Part shown: piece by piece, positions 53,968 through 64,000 of the stretch
Numbering within the stretch: the first letter of the stretch is position 1
Layout: every line of letters begins with the position of its first letter
Origin: Chondrilla cf. caribensis
Taxonomy: Eukaryota > Porifera > Demospongiae > Chondrillida > Chondrillidae
Reading direction: 5' to 3'
Length of the DNA: 64,000 bases
NCBI GenBank assembly: GCA_964020155.1
Contig: OZ026562.1
Coordinates: forward strand, 3,096,001 to 3,160,000
Notes under the pieces: generated by a model
The model's database searches: none
Seen by the model: only the letters and a program-made list of their open reading frames with translations
Told to the model about the DNA's origin: nothing
Made by a program: the position numbers and the translations under genes

Positions 53968-56900
53968 GGTGAGTGGGTGCATGTGTGCCTGTGTGGCGTC
54001 CTGCTGTGGAGCACTCCTCCTCATTGGGTACCACAGGAGTAGATCCAAATCATATCCACTCTTAACAATTCAGGAAGCATCATTACCAATTCTTTGACAG
54101 TCTTCATTGTCCTGTGTGGTTGCATCAACTGTGCGTGCGTGCATGTTTACATGTGTGCATGCATGTGGTCATTTATGTGTTCTACGTGTGTGTATACATA
54201 TGCGTGTATATGTATGTGTGTGTACATGTATGTTGTGTCTTATGTGCATGTGCATAGTCTTGTGGAATAAGGAAAATGGGTTAACTTTGCGATGTTCATG
54301 CATGTGCATATGCAGTGTGTGAATGCACCTGCATATGTGAATGTGTTTATGTGTGTGGATGTGGGTGTGTAGGTGTGTGCTTGCAATGTTGTCTGTGTAC
54401 AATTAATGTTCATTTGTGAATGTATGTATGAACAAACACTTAATACTACATAATTATAGATACTATTCATTCTCTCCATTTTACAGCTACCCAGCCCTGT
54501 CAAATGGATTGTGGGGAAGGACAGTGTGTGACTGAGGATGGTGCCAACAAGTGTGTATGTCCCAACGGCATGCAGTACAATGGTACCTCTTGTTCCAGTG
54601 AGTGCATAATAGTGAAATGGTACATACAATGGAGTCCAGATAAGTCAAACCTCAAAAGAGTGCAATTCAAATCTAAGACAGGCATATGTACTACGAACAT
54701 ACATATAAAATGTATAGTACCTACTTTTGTTAAGAGGCTTTGGCCACGTGGCTACTTTTAAGGTATTCAGTGTCAAAACACAAAGTTGATCTGTGCAGAA
54801 ATGTGAGCCAAGCACATTTTTGACTATAAGCAAAACTTATAAATGGCCTCCATTGTGTGACTACTGTTGCAGTAGGATTTTATAACGTTCAGCTGTGAAC
54901 ATTCCCTTTGCTCTCATGCAGACTGCCCAAGTGACAGGTTTGGTTTCAATTGCTCAATGACTTGCAATTGTATAAATGGAGGAGAGTGTAACAGAGTCAG
55001 AGGATGTGTGTGCACTGAAGGATGGACTGGAGGAAACTGCACCACAAGTATGTAGTATTATGTGGCAATTTTCCGTGTCAAATACTATAGTTGTAAACCA
55101 ACTCTTGTGGTATTGTTATTATAGCTGAACAGTGAGTTGCTAGGCAATTAATTGGCAATTTTTAAAATTTCAATAAGAATTACAAGTGTTTAAATAACAC
55201 AGATATCCTCACAGCCACTTATATTTTGTTTGATCTGCTCTTGCAACATGCTACATATTCATGTACACGTATCCTAGGGGATGCAGTTGAAAGTTTTGGC
55301 AGATGCATCTATTTATGTTAACATATACTCAATGTACCAACCCAATACATTTGTGAGTATGTTTATTGTTTTGTGTTTTACCTTCCAGAACTAAACAACT
55401 TTTCACCTGAGTTTCGTTCTAATCTGGATACCATGGTTACCATTTCTGATAGAGATGATGTCGGCACTCTAGTCACAATGCTCGAGGCTACTGATGGTGA
55501 TAGTGACACTTCCGTTGGATATTCCCTTCAGGAATTCCAACCTCAATCATCATCCATGTATGAAGATGGCCGCCCTTTCTTCTCCTTGAACACTGAGAGC
55601 GGTGAAGTCAGAATCCGACGTCAACCTGATGGTAACGGCCCCTATCTATTGACGGTGGTTGCCACGGACAACGCTACCGAACCTCGACAATCTTCTCCAT
55701 TCTTTCTGGTTATCTCTGTGAGGAGCAATTTTGATAAAGTCATAACCCTGCAAATCGTGGAAGATGCCACTATAGGAACTGATATTGATGGCCTGCGTTG
55801 TAGTGAGAACACTCTGAGTGTAAGTGTTCTAAATGACCCCGATCAAATTAAAGATGAGGTATTCAGAATTTTTGAAAACGGCTCCGTGGTATTGTTGAAA
55901 GAGATTGACTATGAAGACAAACAAGTTTATTCCTTAGACATAAATTGTTCTGAAACAAGCGGAAGTAGCCAATATGCATCTGCTAGGATCACTGTTCTTG
56001 ATGTTAATGATAACTCCCCCCAGTTAAGTCTGTCCGACATAACCTCAAGTTCTGATCTAAATGTTATAGAAAACAACCTGATAGGGGAAAGTATAGGACG
56101 TTTAAATTTCTCTGATGCTGATTCAGGGAGCAATGGAAATGTCTCCTTTGTACTGGACCCTCCTAACATACCTGTGATGATTAACAGCAATGGTGAAATT
56201 GTGATGACTGCATCAGTTAACTACGAAGACGGCACTAATTTCTACAGCTTTAGAGTCACAGCAGTTGATGGGGGAATCCCCAGCCGATCTTCTGCACCTC
56301 TTCCACTCACATTGAGCATCACCAACGAGGATGATCCTCCCGTGTTCAGTGGAGCGGGGTACGTTGCCCACATGCCAGATTATGCAGATATACGGCCTTC
56401 TTCTTTGCTGACTGTGTCAGTGGGTGATGATGACACAAACTTAATTCAGCTTTCAGTCAATATCCCGTGGGTTTCGGCTTCTAATTCTCCCACTTCGCAA
56501 GAAATTAAATTGACTAGGTATCCCACCGAGCTATCTGTGAGTGTAGGTTCCACAGAATATTTTCAAGATGCAAACATTTCCCCTTACCTGGATGGGAACC
56601 AGGAGCCCTTCAGTCGTGATTCTGGCCTTCCTGCTTACCTCAGGGGAACATTGACTGCAACTAGTAATGAAATGAGAGCTGTTCCATTGTACATTGTAGT
56701 GTTCCCACGAAATGCACTCATAAGGGTTTCTATTACTAGTGGAGAAACACCGTCCATGTTCAAGACCACAGCAGATACCATGGCAACTGTATTCACAGAA
56801 TCTTTGAACCAGCATACAATTTCCAGCAGTTCTGAGTACAAGTTTGAAATATTCTCCTTGGAAAGGAATGCAAACAAGTGAGATCTAGATGTGTGTTGTG

Positions 56901-57287
56901 TGTTGTGTGTGTGCGTGTGTGCGTGTGTGGATGAGTACAACATATAGATTGTATTTGCTCCTAACATTCTGAACAGGCTATTTACATTGGGCTTGTTTAC
57001 AATGTGAATATTATTCAGCAGTTGTAACGACCAATGCTATTGTGAAAGATTTGCAGGGTGAATGTGGAGGTCTGTAATGACCCACTACAGCCATTTGTCT
57101 CAGTTGCTTTTATGTTTTGTGAAATTTCCCATCACATGCATAGAATATGCAAGATTAGGACTAAGAAAATGGTTTGCCAATGTGATATCTACAAAAATCC
57201 CGGTGTAGTGTGGAATTACGTTGTGGTAGTGAACTGCGATTTTTAGGCACCTAGTCTGGAACAGGAATCCTATTAAACCATACTTGT

Positions 57288-57333
<46 letters not shown>

Positions 57334-58985
57334 CAGGCCTAATTTATGTTTCCATCAGGTGTATGATGAACTGGCTCATAAAACAGTGGGTACTGTACAT
57401 ACGTACGTAACACAATCTCAAAACAAACAGTCAACTGTGTGGTCTCTGCTCATGTGTTGGTAATTATGCAGTGATGTACGTGAAGCAGGTGCATCTAGTC
57501 CTGTGCAGCCAACCCAAAATCTGCTCTTTGTACATTAGGTTGGAAAGAATGTATAGTTGAAAGAATTCAAAAGTAATATTATTATCTTATTAACATACTC
57601 ACCTGTCTAATCCAGCAAAGGAATTGAAAACGTGTCCCATGGGTCACTCCTTTATGTCAGGTTCCACAATACTGCATATGAGGTCTTGTAGGTGACCATG
57701 CACATTAGGCAGGCTCCAATGCACTTGATTCCATGTAGGTGACCACATTATACTTGTTTGTACGTATATTAGGTCTGTAGGTAACCACAGTAATGGGTTG
57801 TACTCTATTTATTGTTTCGTTACTCCATCCAGAATTGACATGTACGGCTACTTTCACAATGGCTCTGAGGCTGGACCCCTCACAGACCGCAACCTACCAC
57901 ATAACTACCACTTTCTGACTCAGACAGTTGCCAAGAATATCTTAGTTGACGACTACACTCAGTCTCAACTGACAGCTGCTCTTGGATCAAGCATCGAATA
58001 CAGTGTTGAAGGTGTGACTAGACCTGCAGATGAGCCTCTTCTGTCTACAGGGGTCATTGTCGGTATTGCAGCAGGTGGATTTGTAGCATTGCTGGTGTGC
58101 TTCTTGACTGGCATTGCATTGGGGTGTTGTCTACGGTAGGTTGATGTACATGTCATTTTTAACGACATGCACACATTATAGTTTTTAAGCGTTTATATTA
58201 TACTGCCATGAAGTGCCAAATGTTTGAGGGGTATATTGTGCATCACTGATAGATAAAACAATACGTGTTAGTAGTTAAAACTCATAGATTTAGCCATGCA
58301 GTGGGTAGCTAACGCCAGGATCTGCAAACTTAGCCCTACAAATTTGGGGAAGGCCTGTCGTCAAAATTGTTATACAGTACATAGGCAGAGGAATGGTTTG
58401 GCAAGTGGGCAGGCTAAAAGCCATGGTACTGAACTCATGATTAATATTGCAATTGTGTCCATGCATGCAATACTCTACATAGACATTCTTGGCCCCGCCT
58501 TTGTGATGAGTGGGGGGGCCATGCCCCCCTGGCCCCCCCTGTTCCGCCACCTATGCAGTACATACGCAAATACGAACATATGTATGTAAATACCGTATAG
58601 CGGGAAATTTTCGTGGGACAAAGTTTTTGTGGATTTAGCGCGCAGTTGGCCTAGCATCTGCAAAAAATTTATCTGTGAATTAGGCATTTTCGTTGTTCTA
58701 TTACGTGACTGTGGCCAGCATCCGTGAAAATTTTATGTGTGAATTTTCATTTTTGGTGCCATTCGCAAAAATTTCCTGCTATATGATAGTCTGTATACTG
58801 CTGTGTTTGTTTGGAACATTGTTTTGATGTTTGTGTTGTGTTAGTATTTCAATTTCATGTTTTGCCGGTACACACTGTGTACCTAATATTGCTCACTACA
58901 TTCCAGGCGACGTCACAAGGCCAAAGTCGGCATAGCGCGTAGGGATGATGTTGACACTATGATGCTTTGGGAGAGCCCACTCTGA
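44298..58985 (+). CDS. Gene E: mucin-4-like membrane protein (Ser-rich repeats, FN3, NIDO, AMOP, VWD, EGF, cadherin, TM)
   Basis: Fifteen exons: 44298-44349, 44433-45626, 45960-46831, 47339-48080, 48318-48941, 49586-49834, 49957-50054, 52856-53258, 53587-53706, 53775-53897, 54487-54597, 54922-55047, 55389-56877, 57833-58135, 58907-58985. They total 6585 nt (2194 aa plus TGA) with all phases matching. A signal peptide ([12 protein letters not shown]) precedes Ser/Thr-rich repeats (18-415). FN3 (about 416-510), NIDO (510-800) and AMOP (800-953, with CPC and CCYDESGNL) follow, then VWD (954-1161, [20 protein letters not shown]). EGF-type modules occupy 1278-1571 and cadherin repeats 1572-2067. 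One membrane helix and the short tail [17 protein letters not shown] close the protein. NIDO-AMOP-VWD-EGF is the MUC4/SUSD2-type core; cadherin repeats after it are not part of that vertebrate core. Likely an adhesion or mucin-like coat protein. An antisense retroelement interrupts intron 7. Confidence 0.85.
44580..45560 (+). repeat. Coding 30-bp minisatellite, Ser/Thr/Glu-rich mucin-like repeats of gene E
   Basis: About 32 degenerate 10-residue units of the type [10 protein letters not shown] are encoded in one exon. A higher-order block is duplicated with a 393-bp shift: CCATGAGCAGCGTCTCTGTT at 44829 recurs at 45222 together with about 300 bp downstream. Thr/Ser density suggests O-glycosylation. 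Because the unit is a multiple of three, the opposite strand is also open over about 330 codons. Confidence 0.9.
45711..45774. repeat. (CA)n microsatellite, intron 2 of gene E
   Basis: About 32 CA units; the corresponding intron of gene F has (CTA)n(CA)n at 61269-61355. Confidence 0.95.
45960..48941 (+). other. FN3-NIDO-AMOP-VWD exons of gene E
   Basis: Exon 45960-46831 holds an FN3-like module ([20 protein letters not shown]) and most of NIDO ([28 protein letters not shown]). Exon 47339-48080 ends NIDO ([24 protein letters not shown]) and encodes AMOP ([34 protein letters not shown]). Exon 48318-48941 is a VWD domain ([30 protein letters not shown]). All cysteine landmarks expected for AMOP are visible. 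Confidence 0.85.
50405..52395 (-). mobile_element. 5'-truncated non-LTR-type retroelement, antisense in intron 7 of gene E
   Basis: The minus-strand element ends in an A-rich tail (T-rich on plus, 50405-50435). (TA)n lies on both sides: 50363-50404 after the tail and 52396-52412 at the truncated 5' end. Frame and sequence change abruptly from the TA repeat into [13 protein letters not shown] coding. Insertion into a TA-rich intron site explains the flanks; no target-site duplication longer than the TA repeat can be defined. Confidence 0.75.
50497..52393 (-). CDS. Reverse transcriptase with C-terminal zinc finger and endonuclease-like region (5' partial)
   Basis: About 630 codons are open to a stop at 50497. 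RT motifs appear in order: [15 protein letters not shown] (motif A), [18 protein letters not shown] (B), [10 protein letters not shown] (C) and [12 protein letters not shown] (D). A thumb-like region follows ([20 protein letters not shown]). Near the C-terminus are [18 protein letters not shown] (C-x2-C-x9-H-x3-C) and [13 protein letters not shown] with [10 protein letters not shown], which resembles a restriction-like (PD-D/E-K) endonuclease. The N-terminal part is missing; residues reading upstream of 52393 come from the TA repeat and host DNA. The family is not certain: RLE-bearing non-LTR elements (R2/CRE/NeSL-like) fit best. Confidence 0.75.
52469..52503. repeat. 13-bp stem hairpin beside the retroelement
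   Basis: TAAGACACCTCAT and ATGAGGTGTCTTA pair perfectly around a 9-nt loop. It lies 57 bp beyond the TA repeat at the truncated 5' end of the retroelement, in the gene E intron. Confidence 0.65.
53905..53959. repeat. (GT)n microsatellite in gene E intron
   Basis: GT tract running into GGGTGGGTGGGT, immediately before the duplicated exon fragment at 53994. Confidence 0.95.
53994..54128 (+). pseudogene. Intronic duplicate of part of the 52856-53258 exon of gene E
   Basis: 135 bp align without gaps to 52888-53022, with about 11 mismatches. In the parental frame the copy reads [15 protein letters not shown] and then TAG. It has no flanking splice sites of its own and sits between a GT repeat and the next intron sequence. 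Confidence 0.85.
55389..56877 (+). other. Cadherin-repeat exon of gene E
   Basis: One 1489-nt exon encodes about 496 residues with cadherin calcium-binding motifs: [57 protein letters not shown] and [10 protein letters not shown]. At least three repeats are visible; the last 150 residues are degenerate. A single large cadherin exon contrasts with the many small EGF exons before it. Confidence 0.8.
57289..57331. repeat. (CA)n microsatellite in gene E intron
   Basis: About 20 CA units in the intron 56878-57832. Confidence 0.95.
57833..58985 (+). other. Membrane-proximal, transmembrane and tail exons of gene E
   Basis: Exon 57833-58135 ends with the helix [20 protein letters not shown] and GIALGCCL. 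Exon 58907-58985 adds the basic stop-transfer RRRHKAK and a 26-residue tail ending MLWESPL before TGA. The 58136-58906 intron contains a MITE. Confidence 0.85.
58591..58788. mobile_element. MITE (copy 2), last intron of gene E
   Basis: The left end TACCGTATAGCGGGAAATTT and the right end AAATTTCCTGCTATATGATA are inverse complements with a few mismatches. The reverse complement of the interior matches the copy at 25948-26157 over most of its length, so the two are one family in opposite orientations. Confidence 0.85.
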
Positions 58986-59031
58986 ATTCCTATTCAGCAA
59001 TTTCATTTTATTTTTTTGAATGAACATTTGC

Positions 59032-59037
59032 AATAAA
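59032..59037 (+). terminator. Polyadenylation signal of gene E
   Basis: AATAAA 47 bases after the stop at 58985, followed by a GT-rich stretch (TGTATACTTTGTGCTGTT). This is the usual signal and spacing for cleavage near 59050-59060. Confidence 0.65.
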
Positions 59038-60495
59038 ATGTATACTTTGTGCTGTTAGAGCTGTTAATGCTAATAGATTTTCTGAAAATGAAATTAAATT
59101 TAAGAAATGAATAAATTAAAATTTATCAATTAATTATTAGCAAGATAATTTAATATGCCTATAATAATTGTATACTATAATGTAGTATAATTACTATGTA
59201 TAATATGTATGTATATATGCAGGTGTACAATTGCAATATGTGATGCTTGTAATTACATGGTGTAAAGTATAATAATTATTATATCTAATATTATGGTGAA
59301 TTACAATTGAAAAGAGATAACGGGTATATAGCTGTGCATGTGCAGAGGAAGAGAGATAATTAGTGGCCATATAGTTTTATGTTATATTATTAGTTAGTTA
59401 TTATTAGATAATTATTAGAACCAGCTGCCCAGAGGTTATAATATTATTAATTTTAATTAAGCACCTCAGAGTGTAGATAGGGTTATAATTACAGGCAATG
59501 TATATATACGTATCGAAATTGGAAGTGTTTCACAATTATTATTCACCCTCAGGGCCTCCTAAAATCGTGCCACTCTTCCAGTTTGGCACAAAACACATAT
59601 TATGACCGTAACATACTGGAAGTCGAAAGGAAAAGATCAGCCTGTAAAAAATCCTTTTTCTTATCCTTCCGTGCATATGTTATATAATTGTAGTACATAT
59701 GATACATGCACATGTTTAATAATTATGGTACTGATGTACGTATATATGACCAAGCTTGGAAATGCCCTTAACAGGTATTGATATGAGGTAGTTGATCGTT
59801 GTCTGGCCATTCTCCTCCATAAGCTACTTAACTTGCAGATAAAACTGCTTTTATGTTAATGTAGATGAAGTTACAGATTATGGTCACCCTATATAGCTTT
59901 TCACCCAGAGATTGAGGTTGGAGGCCTTGGTCAATATATCACACTACTATGACTGTATAATCTATCTGTTTCTCAACATAATAATATACTGTACATAATA
60001 TATAGCTGTAGATATATTATGTGTGTTATCCAAAGGCAATCGTCAACCACATTGTGATATAGGTCACCCCATATAATATACCTGAGCCTCCTTTAGCCTC
60101 CATTATGATTATGCGATCAGATATCCACACTTAGCATGGTAACCAATTAGATGATGACACCAATGGATTGACAAACGTTAAATTTGAAAAAGGTGCCCAA
60201 TGGTATGTACATACTGTGGTGAGTGGATGCGGGGTGATTTTAGAGCATTAAAGCAATTGCAAGTACACTAATAATAGGATGCTATAATATACAACCAGTA
60301 CCGTGCATGTCATGTGCGGTTGTCATAGTAACTTTGTTTGCATAATCATAGAGTCTATGGCATAATGCACCAGCATTCATCGCGTGTGCCACACACGAAT
60401 TGTTCACTTTCCCCGCCCTCTGCTATGGTGTGACCTCTTTCCTGTAACTTTCAAACGTATCTGGCTCACATCTGTACTGCGGAGGCTGATCAAGT
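59038..60495. other. Spacer between genes E and F; second copy of the duplicated upstream region
   Basis: 59038-59660 is AT-rich with no gene seen. 59661-60495 is the second copy of 43428-44297 (shared CCCTTAACAGGTATTGATAT, GATGAAGTTACAGATTATGG and others), with deletions, including most of the 75-bp palindrome. It should contain the promoter of gene F. Confidence 0.65.
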
Positions 60496-61287
60496 ATGAA
60501 AATCTGCCGCCAAAACTCTATTCTGGTCTTCTTGTATCTTTTGAGCGGTAAGTTTCCGGCCGAACTTGGTATATAAGCTAATTTTTTCTGAAAGTCGTTT
60601 ATTAAAATGCCTACCATTTTCAGTCCACAGATATGTAGCAGGGCAAAGCACTTTGGAATTTACTGGCATGGTATCCACAAGTGCCGATCCTTTAAACCCG
60701 ATGTCTAGTAACATCGTCGACTCTCCTAGCCCCACTCCAACCAGCAGCGTTTTTGCTGGCGAAGAGACTGTGGACGACGGCTCTGCTAGCGAAGAGTCCA
60801 CGAGCAGTGTCTCTGTTAACGAAGAGCCCACAAGCAGTGTCTCTGCTAGCGTAGAGTCCACGAGCAGCGTCTCTGTTAGCGAAGAGCCCACGAGCAGCGT
60901 CTCTACTAGCGAAGAGCCCACGAGCAGCGTCTCTACTAGCGAAGAGCCCACGAGCAGTGTTTCTGCCAGTGAACAGCCCACAAGCAGTGTCTCTGTTAGC
61001 GAAGAGTCCACGAGCAACGTCTTTACTAGCGTAGAACCCACGAACAGTGTCTCTGCTAGCATGGAACCCACGAACACTGTCTCTGCCAGTGAAGAGCCCA
61101 CGAGCAGCGTCTCTGGTAGCGAAGAGCCCATTGGCAGCACCTCTGTTCAACGTTCAAGTTCAACGTCCAGCACATTGCCGTCACCAATGCCTTCACCACG
61201 TATGTACCGTGTATGCGTTACATTATAATAGTTAATGCCTGTGTACGCGAACATTAGGTAATATATGACCTACTACTACTACTACTA

Positions 61288-61357
<70 letters not shown>

Positions 61358-64000
61358 TATGTCATTATGCATGATAATTGTATTATTACGAGTGCATTCA
61401 TAGATTTTGAGACATGATTCAATTTTGGAACATTTTTAATTGTCATATTTTGTCAATTTTTATTGTTATGTGTCATTTTCATCTCTCCTTTGTAAACTGC
61501 AGTTGCTGCACCAAATATCACTAATATAACATCCATGATCACAGCTTTCAGGGTGGAATGGACTTTTGCACAGTGCACCAGGTCCTTACCATCGTTTGAG
61601 ATATATATCTATCACAGTGCTACAGAAACCACACCAGCAGTGCCAGGTACTGCTTTGAAAACATCTGAAACTTCTGCCACTGTGAGAGACCTATCCTCTT
61701 CCACTCGATACGATGTTTCTATACGGGGTTATTGTGATGACGTGCCTACTGATGTTTCAGACTCAGAAAGTGTTACCACTTTGCCACAACCGTCTTTCGA
61801 TGACAGTCGTGTTACTGTTGAGAGGCTTGCAGATGGCACTGGTGAGATAACATTGACCAATGGGATGACTGTAGCAGTTGATGACTCCTTGAAGGATGGT
61901 AACAGTTATTTTGGAGAAATATACGGACATTTGTTATTGCTCGATGTCAGTTTCTTCAATTCCAGACGACTTCTTCCTTTCGGGACTGAGTATGGTGACT
62001 CTGTGTATACTTTTTCCTACTACAGATACTACTACTCCCATAGATATTATGGTATCCAGCACAGGCTTAGTGATCCGTTGCCATTTTTTGGGAGAGATTT
62101 CTCACTCTTGTACCTCAACTACTTCGGTTTTGTGTCAGTTGGCCAGCCCTACACTAATCCTTGGACTCGGTTACCATTTCCTTTGACTGGCAATGTGCCA
62201 ATTGTGTCAGCAATGTGGTGGTGGTACTACTCCTCGATATATCTTCACGAATACAACATTGGTAGTGGGCAAGGATATGATGACGCAGTCATTACCCTGG
62301 TTCAGAACAGACTGCAGCGGTACCACGGGGTCACCTTGGATTTCAAACCCGATAAAGTAGTTTCGATAACCTGGAGTCTGGTGAGTGTACGTGCATACTC
62401 CAATTAGTTCTCAAAACCATAATTAGAAATATTAATTGGATATTGTTAGACAGATTGAGGCCCCTGTGTTCCCCTTTGGGGTGGGATGAAAGAGTACCCC
62501 TTAAATCAATGACTGTTGTGAACAACAACCATGATGACTTATAATTTCTCTAATATACTCATTGCATCGATGACTGTTGTGAACAGCAACCATAATGACT
62601 TAATATTTCTCTATAGTGTGACCCACAACCCCATTATAACCTTTGACCTCAGTAAACAGGACTGCGAGTTGAAGGTAGTCTCACATGCACAGTCCCGCTT
62701 CTTGCCCCCATTTATATTATTATGGTGTCATGCAGTCGGTGAGAAGCAGATCTGTATTACACTAGACTAAGTTGAAGGGAGGGTGGAGAGTTAGGAGTAG
62801 AATGACATTAGTGATTACCATTTTGCAACATATTCTAAGTACAGTACATACGTAATTATTGACCCATTGCATAATGTCTTGGATGACAGATGTACGTACG
62901 TAGCTTGCTGTTAGATATACGTACCCTGAACCAGCATGGTGTTACACAACAATAGGGTCTTTTGATAACAAAATAGATACATATACTATATATTACCTAA
63001 TTAACCTAATGCATAATATTTCATTACACTCTTCTCTCATGTAGGATTATGTCTATATTGGCTACACTACTCAGTTGCTCCTCGTTTCTGATGGCATCAA
63101 GACATATGCTATCATCAGCTATGACGACAATAACTGGAGTTTCCCTTATTGGTACAGCAGATACTCTTGGTACAGGCGACGTGGACCTGTCATTGGCTAT
63201 TCAGGAGGGGACGGCATCAACTTCAAAACACTCGATGTTGAATACTGGAATCTTGATAAGATACAAGGTAATACGGGGGTGGTTGGTGTGTGGGTGTTCC
63301 CGATGTTCAACACAGTCTCAAATAAGGAAGTAGAGGCTCAAGCAAGATTTGAACTTTGGTACAGGGAGAACAAACACTTCGGTCCAGTTGACTTTGTGGC
63401 AGAATCGTCCTTGAATGCCTGTCCGTGCACTATGGCACAAGCCGAGAGAAACAGGCGCATTGGTGGGTCCTGGGGTTTTTGTTATGGTTCGAGGGAGAGA
63501 TGCACAGCACTGTGGTGGCCTCGACGTAATAACTGGAGGTGGTGGAGGACTGAGCCAATAGAATCGAAGGAATGCTGTTATGATGAAAGTGGGAATCTCA
63601 TTGTTGGTTCCAAACTAGGAGGAACATCCAAACAATATCATTTTTACTATGAATCAGCTCTGTACATCAGCCAGGACTATAGACCTTATCTTGACTGCTG
63701 TGTATTAACATCCAAAACAAAATTTTGCAACTACTACTATAAACTGCGTGTATCTGATGATTGTTCCCTGTATGATGAAAGAACAAGTAAATATGCATGG
63801 TCTGTAATATTGTACGTACGTATGTGTTGTCTTCGGGTACGTTAGTGTCCATATTTGATTTTGTTACACATTATGTCGGTATTAACTCCAAGGTAGTCCT
63901 TGCACCTCCATAATGAAACCACTTTTTGCACCATCTATGTACAGTTTGGTATGTACGTATCTCTACAGCACATATACATCATAGTGTGTTTATTTGCTGA
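60496..64000 (+). CDS. Gene F: tandem paralogue of gene E, 5' part (cut by window edge)
   Basis: Exons 60496-60547, 60624-61199, 61503-62380 and 63045-63786 correspond to the first four exons of gene E with identical phases. Exon 4 is the same length (742 nt), exon 3 is 6 nt longer, and exon 2 is 576 nt against 1194 nt because it holds about half as many Ser-rich repeats. FN3, NIDO and AMOP are nearly identical to gene E (for example [32 protein letters not shown]). The fifth exon (VWD) would start about 25 bases beyond the window. The donor after exon 4 (ACAA/GTAAAT) replaces ACAG/GTAAAT of gene E but remains plausible. No frame-breaking change is visible, so the gene looks functional as far as it can be read. 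Confidence 0.85.
60780..61135 (+). repeat. Coding 30-bp minisatellite of gene F
   Basis: About 12 units of the [10 protein letters not shown] type, preceded by a unique segment (DPLNPMSSNIVDSPSPTPTS) that gene E lacks. The exon ends with the same [10 protein letters not shown] and SPMPSPR as gene E. Confidence 0.9.
61269..61355. repeat. Compound (CTA)n(CA)n microsatellite in intron 2 of gene F
   Basis: About eight CTA units lead into about 32 CA units, at the position of the pure CA tract in gene E intron 2. Confidence 0.95.

Larger units (their letters stand above)
52856..55047 (+). other. EGF-type exons of gene E
   Basis: Exons 52856-53258 (two EGF-like modules: [26 protein letters not shown]), 53587-53706 ([19 protein letters not shown], calcium-binding type), 53775-53897 ([16 protein letters not shown], calcium-binding type), 54487-54597 ([15 protein letters not shown]) and 54922-55047 ([17 protein letters not shown]). 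The last four are phase 1-1. The first starts in phase 0, matching the exon before the retroelement and confirming that the insertion is intronic. Confidence 0.8.

Overview
The window is animal nuclear DNA, most likely from a sponge (probably a demosponge). The genes are split into many exons joined by GT/AG introns, and most extracellular exons are phase 1-1 modules (Ig, EGF, FN3-like, VWD). The protein families are metazoan: an adhesion GPCR with GAIN/GPS, a NIDO-AMOP-VWD mucin-4-like protein and cadherin repeats. Intergenic DNA is AT-rich and full of CA/GT microsatellites. The sponge assignment is inference. All exon models were built by hand from splice signals and reading phase; every complete model closes exactly in frame.

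Layout. (A) 194-10197 (+): a type I membrane receptor with a signal peptide, two Ig domains, FN3-like and cysteine-containing ectodomain exons, one membrane helix and an acidic tail with a poly-Asp run (14 exons, 743 aa). (B) 12583-31762 (+): a 2502-aa adhesion GPCR in 29 coding exons, with 14 Ig-like domains, EGF, a 15th Ig, a possible SEA-like segment, a hormone-receptor-type domain, GAIN with a canonical GPS, seven helices and a cytoplasmic tail. (C) 39609-34362 (-): a SLC35E1-like nucleotide-sugar/triose-phosphate-type transporter whose model requires a 5-nt microexon; its last exon is uncertain. (D) 40141-43039 (+): a secreted alpha/beta hydrolase resembling the 'conditioned medium factor' family, head to head with C across about 530 bp. 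(E) 44298-58985 (+): a 2194-aa mucin-4-like cell-surface protein (Ser-rich repeats, FN3, NIDO, AMOP, VWD, EGFs, cadherin repeats, one membrane helix). (F) 60496-64000 (+): the 5' part of a tandem paralogue of E, cut off by the window edge; the duplication includes the upstream region.

Mobile and repeated DNA sits almost entirely in introns and spacers: a 5'-truncated but still open reverse-transcriptase element antisense in an intron of E; a MITE family with ends TACCGTATAGCGGGAAA; several foldback elements; two decayed partial exon duplications; a three-copy 164-187 bp tandem repeat; and very long (CA)n/(GT)n tracts.

Functionally, A, B, E and F are cell-surface proteins built from adhesion modules, which would suit cell-cell or cell-matrix recognition. 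C is a Golgi/ER-type transporter and D a secreted enzyme. Nothing in the sequence shows that they act together. No tRNA, rRNA or CRISPR array was seen.
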